A stretch of DNA of 64,000 bases from Paenibacillus_D sp047238105 (GTDB lineage Bacteria > Bacillota > Bacilli > Paenibacillales > Paenibacillaceae), in the NCBI RefSeq assembly GCF_047238105.1, contig NZ_JBDFMD010000001.1, positions 1,674,001-1,738,000 of the forward strand, written 5' to 3'. The notes under the pieces were generated by a model that was given only the letters and a program-made list of their open reading frames with translations, was not told the origin of the DNA and searched no databases. Both the position numbers and the translations under genes were made by a program. How positions within the stretch are numbered: the stretch's first letter is position 1; each line of letters starts with the position of its first letter. Positions 1 to 8,406 of this stretch are shown here, one piece after another.

Positions 1-193
1 GCAGATAGCGACCGCGCGCATCCAGCGCCCAGCGGTCGAGCCGTATTTTGTCCGGCTTCGGCCACTCCAGTCCTTCCGCAGCCTGCGCCGCATTTCCGCG
101 CAGCCGCGTCAACCATTCGGGCTCGCCCTTGGATCTCGAGAGCGCCTCTGCCGCAGCGCTCTGAACAGATTTCGATACCGGTTTGTTCATCAT
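1..193 (-). CDS. sufD: SufD, Fe-S cluster assembly scaffold subunit (partial)
   Basis: Only the first 64 codons are present; the gene runs off the left edge. The peptide starts MMNKPVSKSVQS and continues through a stretch (SKGEPEWLTRLRGNAAQAAE) resembling SufD N-termini, which set the protein against SufB and SufC in the SufBCD scaffold. A good ribosome site (AGGAGCG) precedes two adjacent ATGs at 193 and 190. It lies 23 bp downstream of sufC on the same strand, the normal sufCD order. The call rests on the N-terminal sequence and position. Confidence 0.8.
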   Translation of the reverse strand, partial: MMNKPVSKSVQSAAAEALSRSKGEPEWLTRLRGNAAQAAEGLEWPKPDKIRLDRWALDARGRYL

Positions 194-216
194 ATTCCGT
201 CGCTCCTCTTCCATGC

Positions 217-996
217 TCACAGCCGACCGACCGTTTCATCGACGATCCCGAGCTCTTCTTTGATCCATTCATATCCTTCATTCTCCAGACGCAACGCCAG
301 TTCAGCTCCGCCCGACTTAACGATGCGGCCCTGCATCATCACATGCACATAATCGGGCGTAATATAGTCGAGCAGACGCTGATAATGCGTGATGATCAGA
401 AAACCGCGGTCCTCGGCGCACATCGCGTTGATGCCTGCCGCTACAACCTTCAGGGCGTCAATGTCGAGCCCCGAATCAACCTCGTCGAGAATGGCGATCT
501 TCGGTTCCAACAGCTTCATTTGTAATATTTCATTGCGCTTCTTCTCCCCGCCGGAGAATCCTTCATTCAAGTAGCGGTGAGCAAACTCCGTGTTCATCTC
601 CAGCTCTTTCATTGTGCCTTCCATCTGACGGATGAACTTGATCAATGACATTTCATTGCCCTCGCCACGACGTGCGTTAATGGCGCTTCGCAAAAAGTCG
701 GCATTGGTTACGCCTGCAATCTCGCTCGGATACTGCATCGCGAGGAACAATCCGGCTCGGCTGCGTTCATCCACTTCCATTTCCAACAGATCCTCACCAT
801 TAAGCAAAGCCTCGCCCTCGATCACCTCATAGTTCGGATGGCCCATCAATGCGGAAGCAAGCGTGCTTTTGCCGGTGCCGTTCGGGCCCATTATGGCGTG
901 AATCTCCCCGCCCTTGATTGCCAGATCGACACCCTTCAAAATTTCTTTTCCGTTAATAGCGGTCTTCAGACCGCGAACTTCAAATTGTGTAGTCAT
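217..996 (-). CDS. sufC: SufC, ATPase of the SufBCD Fe-S cluster assembly complex
   Basis: A 259-residue ABC-type ATPase that powers cluster assembly on SufBCD in the cytosol. Visible motifs are Walker A (MGPNGTGKST), the SufC-typical signature FSGGEKKRNEILQ, Walker B (KIAILDEVDSGLD) and the H-loop ITHYQRLL. Length is normal. The ATG at 996 is preferred over a longer frame because AGAAGGAG precedes it at proper spacing. It lies only 38 bp downstream of an IrtB-like ABC transporter gene on the same strand with no obvious terminator between, so read-through from the transporter operon is plausible. A private promoter in that gap is not evident. Confidence 0.95.
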   Translation of the reverse strand: MTTQFEVRGLKTAINGKEILKGVDLAIKGGEIHAIMGPNGTGKSTLASALMGHPNYEVIEGEALLNGEDLLEMEVDERSRAGLFLAMQYPSEIAGVTNADFLRSAINARRGEGNEMSLIKFIRQMEGTMKELEMNTEFAHRYLNEGFSGGEKKRNEILQMKLLEPKIAILDEVDSGLDIDALKVVAAGINAMCAEDRGFLIITHYQRLLDYITPDYVHVMMQGRIVKSGGAELALRLENEGYEWIKEELGIVDETVGRL

Positions 997-1034
997 GGTT
1001 CGATAGCTCCTTCTCAATAATAATGTAGAACGCG

Positions 1035-2780
1035 TTAGGAACTTTCCCGTTCGGCAATATGCCAGCTGCGGGCCCGCTCGTACTGACCATATAGCTTGGC
1101 AAACATTCCGTCTGCGACACGAAGCTCCGCCGGAGATCCCATCTCTGCAATCCGCCCGGCCTCAAGCGCGATGACTTGATCCGCCGCCGCAAGCGTAGCC
1201 GGTCTGTGGGCAATGACGATGACCGTTCTGCGGCGGTCGCGCGCGAGCCGCGCAATCGCTTCGCTTACGGCCCGCTCGTTCTCCGGATCAAGCGCGGACG
1301 CCGCTTCATCGATCAGTACGATGCGCGCTTGCTTAAGGAAGGCGCGCGCAATCGATACACGCTGCCGTTCTCCCCCGGAGAGCCGCGATCCCCCTTCCCC
1401 GACACGGGTATTCCACCCCTCGGGCAGCCGTTCGATGACTTCGTCCAAACGGGCAGCGCGTGCGGCTTCGTTAAGCTGCTCAAGCGAAGCGTCCGGGCGC
1501 GCAAGCCGAAGGTTCTCTTCAATGGAGGAATCGAACAGATATACCTCTTGGAACACGATGGCGATATCGTTCAACAAAATCCCGGGATCAAGCTGCCGAA
1601 CGTCTACTCCGCCGACCCGCACGCATCCGGCATCGACATCGAAGAACCGCGCAATGAGCCGTGTGACGGTCGTCTTGCCTGAGCCAGATGGTCCGACCAG
1701 CGCTGTCGTACTGCCTGCCGGACAGCGGAATGTAACGTCGCTCAGCACTGGCGTATCCCCGTAGGAGAACGTCACGCCTTCGAACTCGATCCCCGCATGC
1801 TCCAGTGCGGTCGCCGCATTCGGCAGATGCGGTAGAGTAGGCGTATCCAGTATGGACTGAACGCGGACAGCCGCATTTTCCATGGCGCGCAGCGCGCCGA
1901 TCAGCTCGATCAAATTGCCGAGCGGCTCCAAAAATCGGACCGCAAGCACCAGCAGTACGATCGTATCCGTGAGTGCAAGCGAACCGGACAGAAGCAAGTA
2001 TACGGAGAAGGCCAGGATTGCGATAAAGCCTCCAAGCACAATAGCCGTGTACGAAAGATCCGGCAGCATGACACGTCTTAGCCCCCGGCGGTATGAAGCC
2101 CGATGTTCATCTAACGCTTCCCTCATGCGCATGCCCCCCGACTGCCCCTGCCCAGCCGCCCGCAGCACCGTTTGGGCTTGGCCAAGCTCAATCGCGCGTC
2201 CGGCGATTTCCGTGGCCGCTTCTTCGAGCTCGATATCGGCCTCCGATGCAATGCGGCCAGAATGTCGAAGTGTCAGCAGCGCAACCGGAATAATCGCTAG
2301 AAATACGAGCGCCACCCTCCATTCCAGTGCCATAGCGACTCCGATGATTGTAAGCGGGACAAGCATGGAGACAATGGCAGGTGCCCCGATGACGACAGCC
2401 AAATGTCCAATATTGCCGGCGTCCGCCGTCACAGCGCGTGCCAGCCGCGCCTTGTTCGCAGCGGTGAACCAGCCTAACGGCAAAATAGCGACATGGCGCA
2501 TCACATGATGGCGAAGCGCTGCCGCCAGCTCCATGCTGGCGGCAAAGCCGATCGGCGTCGCGATAACCGTGAGCACCCAATACAGAAGCAGCCCAATGGC
2601 ACCCGCAATGAGCCAAGGAGCAGCCGCCTGGAAATCCGGTTCGGCTTGCAGCAGCGCCCGCAATATCGGCACCAGCAGCCCCAGCAGCAGTCCTTGCAGG
2701 ATGGCCAATACAGCCTGCAGCGCTCCTATGCGCAGCAATATGCTGCGATCCGGCCATAAGTTGTACAGTTTGCGAATCAT
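1035..2780 (-). CDS. IrtB/YbtQ-like ABC half-transporter (pair 1, second gene)
   Basis: A 581-residue fused membrane and ATPase protein of the type I exporter fold. A six-helix domain fills about residues 1-310 and includes LQGLLLGLLVPILRALLQ. The nucleotide-binding domain has Walker A GPSGSGKTT near residue 363, signature LSGGERQR near 466 and Walker B IVLIDEAASALD near 486, all intact. Siderophore-importing half-transporters such as IrtB and YbtQ share this layout, and proximity to suf and a Fur-like box supports an iron role, but drug or peptide export cannot be excluded. The start abuts the stop of its partner (2781), so translation is probably coupled. It resembles the protein at 4747-6492, roughly 60% by eye. 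Confidence 0.85.
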   Translation of the reverse strand: MIRKLYNLWPDRSILLRIGALQAVLAILQGLLLGLLVPILRALLQAEPDFQAAAPWLIAGAIGLLLYWVLTVIATPIGFAASMELAAALRHHVMRHVAILPLGWFTAANKARLARAVTADAGNIGHLAVVIGAPAIVSMLVPLTIIGVAMALEWRVALVFLAIIPVALLTLRHSGRIASEADIELEEAATEIAGRAIELGQAQTVLRAAGQGQSGGMRMREALDEHRASYRRGLRRVMLPDLSYTAIVLGGFIAILAFSVYLLLSGSLALTDTIVLLVLAVRFLEPLGNLIELIGALRAMENAAVRVQSILDTPTLPHLPNAATALEHAGIEFEGVTFSYGDTPVLSDVTFRCPAGSTTALVGPSGSGKTTVTRLIARFFDVDAGCVRVGGVDVRQLDPGILLNDIAIVFQEVYLFDSSIEENLRLARPDASLEQLNEAARAARLDEVIERLPEGWNTRVGEGGSRLSGGERQRVSIARAFLKQARIVLIDEAASALDPENERAVSEAIARLARDRRRTVIVIAHRPATLAAADQVIALEAGRIAEMGSPAELRVADGMFAKLYGQYERARSWHIAERESS

Positions 2781-4589
2781 CTACGATTCTCCCTTCTGCT
2801 GCGCTTTCCACATCCGCGCGTATAATCCGTCTTTGACCAGCAGCTCCTCGTGCTTGCCCCGTTCGGCAAGACGACCGCCGTCCAGCACGAGAATCTGATC
2901 TGCGTTCTTAATGGTATGAAGCCGATGTGCAATGACAATGACGGTCTTGCCCGTTGCGAGCTTAGCCAGCGCCTCCTGAACGGCCGTCTCCCCATCAGGA
3001 TCGAGCGAGGCGGTCGCCTCGTCCAGCACGACGATCGGCGCCCCGGACAGGATCGCGCGCGCAATCGTCAGCCGCTGCTTCTCTCCGCCGGAGAAGCCGC
3101 CGTCTCCGCTTCCCAGCACCGTATCGTATCCCTGAGGCAGCTGCTCGATCACATGATGAATATGGGCTGCCCGGGCGGCCTCGCGCACTTCTTCATCGCT
3201 GGCATCCTGACGGCCGATACGGATATTCTCGGTCACGGTATCGCGCAGCAGGATGACGTCCTGGAACACGAGCGACATCGACGACAACAGCGTCTCCGAT
3301 GTCATATCGCGCACATCGACGCCCCCGATTGTAATCGCGCCACCCGTTACATCGTAAAATCGCGGCAGCAGGCTTGCCAGCGTCGACTTGCCCGCTCCCG
3401 AAGGACCGACAAGCGCCGTGACGGTGCCTGTTTCACATACCGCGCTGATCGATGACAGCGCATCACTTGAACCGTCGTACGATAATGACACGTTATTCAG
3501 TTCGACTCGGTAGGATGCCGGTTGCTTGGGATCAAGAGGCTCCGGCAAAGCCTCTTGCTGCAGGAGCTCTTCAATGTTGCTGGCGGACACGCGGCCTTTC
3601 CGAATGCCCTGCCCTCCTTGAATGGCGGGCATGATCGATGTCGGCAGGCCGACGGCGATGACGAGAAACGGTAGCAGATCCGCCATCTCGAGCTGGCCTG
3701 CGCTCACAAGAGCAAGTCCGGCAATTAAGACGACACCAAGCACGGTCATCTCGGAAGAGAGCAGCCGCGATGCTGCTGAGCTGTACGTCGTTTCTTTCAC
3801 CCAGTCGAGCATGGCGTTCGTATGCTCCTTCACGGCGGAGCCAAATCGTTCATTCATGCGTCCGCCTGTACCGAACGCCTTCACAACAGCAATGCCATCC
3901 GCATACTCTACGCTCGCCGCGCTGATTCGCCCTTCCGCGGCAAGAAGACGAGACATATGGGTGGTAGCCGATCGCATCGCGATCCGATAGCTTATGACCA
4001 TCAGGATCAGTACTGCCATTGAAATCAATGCCATACGCCAATCGACCAACAGCAAATACGCAAACCCTGTAATCATGGCAGCGCCAGCCCCGACCAGCTC
4101 GCCAAGCGCGTGCGCAATCAGCTGATGCATCTCCTCCAGGTCGTTGGTCATCCGTTTCTTGATCGCACCCGAGCCGCTGGCGCGAAACCAGCCAAGCGGC
4201 AACACGCCCAGCTTGCCTACGATGCGTACTCTTACATCATGCAGCAGCGCCGCGTCCGCATAATGTCCAAGCCGCGACGAGGCGAAGATGAACAGCAGGC
4301 GGACCCCTGCTCCAATCGCGCCGATCGCGACCCACATCCATACGGCGCTTCCGCTAGTCTCCCCCGCACCGAGCATCATGCGTGCAATTTCCGCAACTGC
4401 GATATAAGGAGCGAACCCGGCAGCCGCGCCGATTGCCGACAGAATTGCACACCAGGCAAGGTGCAGATGAACCGGTCGCAACAACCGCCACAGCGCGTCG
4501 GATTTTGCAAGTTGCCCGTTCTCGCCCCCAGTAGATGAATGAAGCATGTCATTCATTGAATGATGACCATGCACATGATCGTTACCCAT
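2781..4589 (-). CDS. IrtA/YbtP-like ABC half-transporter with His-rich N-terminus (pair 1, first gene)
   Basis: A 602-residue half-transporter, presumably forming a heterodimer with the next gene. The N-terminus MGNDHVHGHHSMNDM is histidine-rich and could touch metal; that is inference. The membrane domain spans about residues 30-340. The ATPase domain has Walker A GPSGAGKST near 393, signature FSGGEKQR near 496 and Walker B IVVLDEATASLD. Start ATG at 4589 follows GGGGG. The short upstream region carries two palindromes (4605-4622, 4642-4654), the second shared with the other ABC pair. IrtAB/YbtPQ-type siderophore import is the favoured reading; other exporter substrates remain possible. Confidence 0.85.
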   Translation of the reverse strand: MGNDHVHGHHSMNDMLHSSTGGENGQLAKSDALWRLLRPVHLHLAWCAILSAIGAAAGFAPYIAVAEIARMMLGAGETSGSAVWMWVAIGAIGAGVRLLFIFASSRLGHYADAALLHDVRVRIVGKLGVLPLGWFRASGSGAIKKRMTNDLEEMHQLIAHALGELVGAGAAMITGFAYLLLVDWRMALISMAVLILMVISYRIAMRSATTHMSRLLAAEGRISAASVEYADGIAVVKAFGTGGRMNERFGSAVKEHTNAMLDWVKETTYSSAASRLLSSEMTVLGVVLIAGLALVSAGQLEMADLLPFLVIAVGLPTSIMPAIQGGQGIRKGRVSASNIEELLQQEALPEPLDPKQPASYRVELNNVSLSYDGSSDALSSISAVCETGTVTALVGPSGAGKSTLASLLPRFYDVTGGAITIGGVDVRDMTSETLLSSMSLVFQDVILLRDTVTENIRIGRQDASDEEVREAARAAHIHHVIEQLPQGYDTVLGSGDGGFSGGEKQRLTIARAILSGAPIVVLDEATASLDPDGETAVQEALAKLATGKTVIVIAHRLHTIKNADQILVLDGGRLAERGKHEELLVKDGLYARMWKAQQKGES

Positions 4590-4604
4590 CAGTTCCCCCT
4601 ATCC

Positions 4605-4622
4605 GTGTTGATATACCAACAC
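4605..4622. promoter_or_regulatory. Near-perfect 18-bp palindrome in the leader of ABC pair 1
   Basis: GTGTTG and CAACAC arms flank a nearly symmetric ATATAC centre, between the shared MarR-type box and the ribosome site of the gene starting at 4589. It could be a second operator or an RNA hairpin. It is not seen before ABC pair 2. Confidence 0.4.
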
Positions 4623-4641
4623 CTATTTATGAGTAAAAGAA

Positions 4642-4654
4642 TATAGCTGCTATA
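4642..4654. promoter_or_regulatory. Putative MarR operator, copy 1
   Basis: TATAGCTGCTATA is a perfect inverted repeat with one central base. It lies in a 20-bp block (4641-4660) identical to 8339-8358 before the second ABC pair. Read on the minus strand, TATATT at its edge may be a -10 element, so a bound protein would block transcription. Variants occur around the marR gene, the natural candidate regulator. Confidence 0.6.
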
Positions 4655-4746
4655 CACTTTATATCTAAAAAGCCTATTCCCCATACTTCCCGGAAAAGTT
4701 AAGTGATTTCCGCTGTCACGTTCCGCAGTGCCTTCCCTGCTCCAAC

Positions 4747-6492
4747 TCAAGCCCGCTTAATATGCCAGCTTCGGGCTCTCTCGTATTGGTTATACAACCG
4801 GGCATATATTCCGCCGGATTTGCGAAGCGCTTCAGGGCTCCCTACTTCGGCAACCTCTCCCCTGTCGAGAGCGACGACGCGATCAGCCGCAGCCAGCGTC
4901 GATGGACGGTGGGCAATCACGATTACGGTTCGCTCGGGATCGCGAGCCAGTCCAGCAATCGCCTCGCCAATGGCGCGCTCATTCTCCGGGTCGAGCGCCG
5001 ACGCCGCTTCGTCGATCAGTACGATCCGCGCCTTCTTGAGGAATGCGCGCGCGATCGATACCCGCTGCCGCTCGCCGCCGGACAACTGCGCCCCCGCCTC
5101 GCCTACCCGGGTCTGCCAGCCGTGAGGCAAACGCGCGACTACCTCATCCAGCCGAGCGGCGCGGGCCGCTTCGGCCAGTTCATCCTCCGTTGCATCCGGC
5201 CGGGCCAGCCGAAGATTCTCTTCGATTGTCGTGTCAAACAGATATACGTCTTGGAAGACAATCGCAATGTCGTTCATCAGAACGCTATGATCAATATCGC
5301 GAACGTCCGTTCCACCGACACTCACACTGCCGGCATCAGCATCGAAAAAGCGTGCGATCAGCCGCGTCACCGTCGTCTTGCCTGATCCCGATGGCCCAAC
5401 CAATGCTGTCGTGCTGCCGTGAGGACATTCGAACGACACATTCGTCAGTACAGGCTTGTCGCTATACGAGAAAGTCACGTCGTCGAAAGCAATATCGGTC
5501 CGCTCCAGCTGGCGAACCGGCCGCGGATTGTGCGGCAGCGATTGGGTATGCAACACAGCCTCGACACGCCTCGCAAGATAGTCCATCGCGCCAAGACCCG
5601 AAGCGTGATCAATCATCCCGCCGAGCGGTTCAAGAAAGCGTACCGCCAGCACGAGCAAGGCAATCGTATCCGCCATAGAGATCGTTCCGGCAAGCAGCAG
5701 CTGCACACCGAGTACGACAGCTGCGATAAAACCAATCATGACGACACCGCTGTATGACAAATCAGGAAACAGCATTCGTTTCAATCCGCGGTGATATCGC
5801 ATACGGTGGTCTGCAAGGGCGTCACGCATGCGAACACTACCGGTTGTGCCGTGTCCCGCTGCCCTCAATACAGGCTGGGCCTGGCCGAACTCTATCGCTC
5901 GACCGGCTACCTCGTTCGCCGCTATTTCCATATCGGCGGATACCTCATCAACGGTTCGTCTGGAGCGGCGCAGCGCGAATAACGATACGGGTATGGTGAC
6001 GAGCAGCACTAGGGCAAGCCGCCAATCTATCAGGAAGGTGACACCAACAATCGTAGCAGGCACAATCACTCCGGTAATCGCAGGAACCCCTACCGTCACG
6101 GTCAATTGCGACAGGACACCGGTCACATTCGTGACCGTACGGACGAATTCTCCCTTACGGGCAGCAGTGAACCAGCCAAGCGGCAGCGTCGTCACATGGC
6201 TCATCAGATGATGCCTTAGTTGAACCGCAAGCTTCATGCTGGCAGCGAACCCAATGGGTGTAGCCAGCACAGTAAGCACCACATAAATAACAAGTCCCAC
6301 CGCCCCAGCGATCAGCCAAGGGGTGGCTGCCTCGAAATCGGGGCTCGGCTGCAGCAGCGCACGCAGAATCGGGATCAGCAGTCCAAGCAGCAGCCCCTGC
6401 AGCACCGCAAGAATGGCACTCAGCAGCCACATGCGAACCAGCAGCTTCGGATCAGGCCATAGACGATATAACTGAGCAATCATGCGAATCAT
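4747..6492 (-). CDS. IrtB/YbtQ-like ABC half-transporter (pair 2, second gene)
   Basis: A 581-residue fused permease-ATPase, paralogous to the protein at 1035-2780 along its whole length. Walker A GPSGSGKTT lies near residue 364, followed by signature LSGGERQR and Walker B IVLIDEAASALD. The ATG at 6492 overlaps the upstream partner's stop by four bases (ATGA), indicating translational coupling; a longer frame to 6522 lacks this. The 157-bp gap before pair 1 has no clear terminator but contains the pair 1 operator. The most likely role is a heterodimeric transporter of a siderophore or other metal complex, inferred from family and context. Confidence 0.85.
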   Translation of the reverse strand: MIRMIAQLYRLWPDPKLLVRMWLLSAILAVLQGLLLGLLIPILRALLQPSPDFEAATPWLIAGAVGLVIYVVLTVLATPIGFAASMKLAVQLRHHLMSHVTTLPLGWFTAARKGEFVRTVTNVTGVLSQLTVTVGVPAITGVIVPATIVGVTFLIDWRLALVLLVTIPVSLFALRRSRRTVDEVSADMEIAANEVAGRAIEFGQAQPVLRAAGHGTTGSVRMRDALADHRMRYHRGLKRMLFPDLSYSGVVMIGFIAAVVLGVQLLLAGTISMADTIALLVLAVRFLEPLGGMIDHASGLGAMDYLARRVEAVLHTQSLPHNPRPVRQLERTDIAFDDVTFSYSDKPVLTNVSFECPHGSTTALVGPSGSGKTTVTRLIARFFDADAGSVSVGGTDVRDIDHSVLMNDIAIVFQDVYLFDTTIEENLRLARPDATEDELAEAARAARLDEVVARLPHGWQTRVGEAGAQLSGGERQRVSIARAFLKKARIVLIDEAASALDPENERAIGEAIAGLARDPERTVIVIAHRPSTLAAADRVVALDRGEVAEVGSPEALRKSGGIYARLYNQYERARSWHIKRA

Positions 6493-8318
6493 GCAGATTC
6501 CCCCCTCTGCTGCGCTTCCCACATCCGAGCGTACAATCCGTCTTCTGCAAGCAGTTCTTCGTGCTTGCCGTGCTCGGCGAGACGCCCTCCATCCAGAACG
6601 AGAATCTGGTCTGCGCTTTTAATGGTATGAAGACGATGAGCGATGACAATGACCGTCTTGCCTGCTGCAAGCTCGGCCAATGCGTCTTGCACCGCTGCCT
6701 CGCTGTCGGGATCGAGCGAGGCGGTCGCTTCGTCCAGTACGACGATGCCGGCGCCCGAGAGAATCGCGCGCGCGATCGTCAGGCGCTGACGCTCTCCGCC
6801 CGACAATCCGCCCCCGCCAGATTCAAGCATCGTGTTGTACCCGTTCGGAAGTCTTTCGATTACCTCATGAACCTGGGCAGCCTTGGCCGCCTCATAAATG
6901 GCTTCATCCGTAGCTTCCGGGCGTCCGATGCGGATATTTTCCTTCACGGTATCCCGCAGCAGCATAACTTCCTGAAATACTAGCGACATGGAAGAAAGCA
7001 GCGTCTTGGAACCGATCTCGCGCACATCCGCGCCGCCGATACGGATTGCGCCTCCCGTTACATCGTAGAAGCGCGGCAGCAGGCTGGCGAGCGTCGATTT
7101 GCCCGCGCCGGACGGACCGACCAGTGCGGTGACGGTACCGGGCTTGCACTCCGCCTCGATCTCGCTTACCACCTGAGTAAGTCCATCATAAGAAAAGGAT
7201 ACCTTCTCATGTGCGATGCGATTGTCCCGAGGTTGACGAGGCTCCGAGGGCTCGGGCAGCGGTTCGCGGGACAACAGGCTGCCGATGTGGCCGGCTGCCA
7301 TACGCGCCATACGAACGCCTTGCGAGCCATGGATCAGCGGACCGAAAGCTGTCGGCAGCCCCACGCCTACAACGAGGAAAGGGAGCAGATCGGCAACCGC
7401 AAGCCAGCCTGCGCTCACGAATGCCAGTCCCGCGGACAATACTACGCCAAGCAGGACCATCTCCGAGCCCAATACCCGGTTCATGGCGGAACTGTTCCGA
7501 TGTCCTGCTACCCAAGCTCGATAAGCCTCGGTGTGTTCATTCATCGCTTCGTCGAAACGGGCCAATATTCGGCCCTTTGTACCTCCAAACGTCTTTACGA
7601 CGTTAATTCCGTCAACATACTCCACGCTTGCGGAACTGATCCGTCCCTCTGCGGTTAACAATCGGGACATGTGCGCGGGAAGCGATCGCATCGCCATCTT
7701 ATACGTAATTGCGGCCAGCACCGGGACTGCGAGCGTAATGAGCGCCATCCGCCAATCCACAAGCATCAGGTAAGTGAAGCCGACAGCAAGCGAAACGGCT
7801 GCGCCGACAACTGCTCCCAACGCATGGGCGAACAGTTCATGCATCGCTTCCAAATCATCGGTCATCGCCTTCTTCACCTGTCCGGAACCGGCGGCTCGGA
7901 ACCAGCCGAGAGGCAGAACGCCAAGCCGCTTCACAATTTGACCTCGGAGATGATGCAGCATTTCTGCGTCGGCGTTGTGGCCGACATGCGTGGACAACCC
8001 GAGCATAATGAGTCGCAACGCAGCGCCTGCGGCGCCGATGCCGACCCAGATCCACACTGTACTGGCAGCCTCTGCGGCATTGGCGGCTACGAACAAGGCT
8101 CTGGCGATCTCCACAATGGCCAAGTACGGCGCAAAGCCGGCTACCGCGCTCGCCCCGGTGAGGAACGCGCACGTGATCAAGTGAATCCGGATCGGGCGCA
8201 ACATGCGAAACGTATCGCTTATCGGCAGCATACGCGGAGCTTCCTCCCCGGCCAAGTTGCCGCTGCGATTGTCATCTGTCGAACGATTTTTCTTTGGGTT
8301 ATTATATTGTCCTCCCAA
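6489..8318 (-). CDS. IrtA/YbtP-like ABC half-transporter (pair 2, first gene)
   Basis: A 609-residue half-transporter paralogous to 2781-4589 but without the His-rich start; its N-terminal 30 residues are instead polar and Asn/Arg-rich. Walker A GPSGAGKST is near residue 399, with signature LSGGERQR and Walker B IVVLDEATASLD. The start is a TTG at 8318, eight bases after GGAGG; no in-frame ATG has a comparable site. A palindrome identical to that before pair 1 (8340-8352) lies just upstream and suggests shared control by the nearby MarR protein. Confidence 0.85.
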   Translation of the reverse strand: MGGQYNNPKKNRSTDDNRSGNLAGEEAPRMLPISDTFRMLRPIRIHLITCAFLTGASAVAGFAPYLAIVEIARALFVAANAAEAASTVWIWVGIGAAGAALRLIMLGLSTHVGHNADAEMLHHLRGQIVKRLGVLPLGWFRAAGSGQVKKAMTDDLEAMHELFAHALGAVVGAAVSLAVGFTYLMLVDWRMALITLAVPVLAAITYKMAMRSLPAHMSRLLTAEGRISSASVEYVDGINVVKTFGGTKGRILARFDEAMNEHTEAYRAWVAGHRNSSAMNRVLGSEMVLLGVVLSAGLAFVSAGWLAVADLLPFLVVGVGLPTAFGPLIHGSQGVRMARMAAGHIGSLLSREPLPEPSEPRQPRDNRIAHEKVSFSYDGLTQVVSEIEAECKPGTVTALVGPSGAGKSTLASLLPRFYDVTGGAIRIGGADVREIGSKTLLSSMSLVFQEVMLLRDTVKENIRIGRPEATDEAIYEAAKAAQVHEVIERLPNGYNTMLESGGGGLSGGERQRLTIARAILSGAGIVVLDEATASLDPDSEAAVQDALAELAAGKTVIVIAHRLHTIKSADQILVLDGGRLAEHGKHEELLAEDGLYARMWEAQQRGESA

Positions 8319-8339
8319 TCAGCACACCTCCCAAATGTA

Positions 8340-8352
8340 TATAGCTGCTATA
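8340..8352. promoter_or_regulatory. Putative MarR operator, copy 2
   Basis: TATAGCTGCTATA, perfect inverted repeat, followed by CACTTT exactly as in copy 1. It lies 22 bp before the TTG start of the ABC gene at 8318, so it overlaps the probable promoter or transcript start. Confidence 0.6.
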
Positions 8353-8366
8353 CACTTTGACCGAAC

Positions 8367-8406
8367 AAAAGCTCTCCTCACCCTTACAGACGAGGGAGAG
8401 CTTTTT
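8367..8406 (-). terminator. Rho-independent terminator of the nik/opp-type operon
   Basis: GCTCTCCTC (8371-8379) pairs with GAGGGAGAGC (8392-8401) apart from one bulged base. Read on the minus strand the stem is followed by TTTTGTT. It sits right after the stop of the binding-protein gene and separates that operon from ABC pair 2. Confidence 0.75.
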
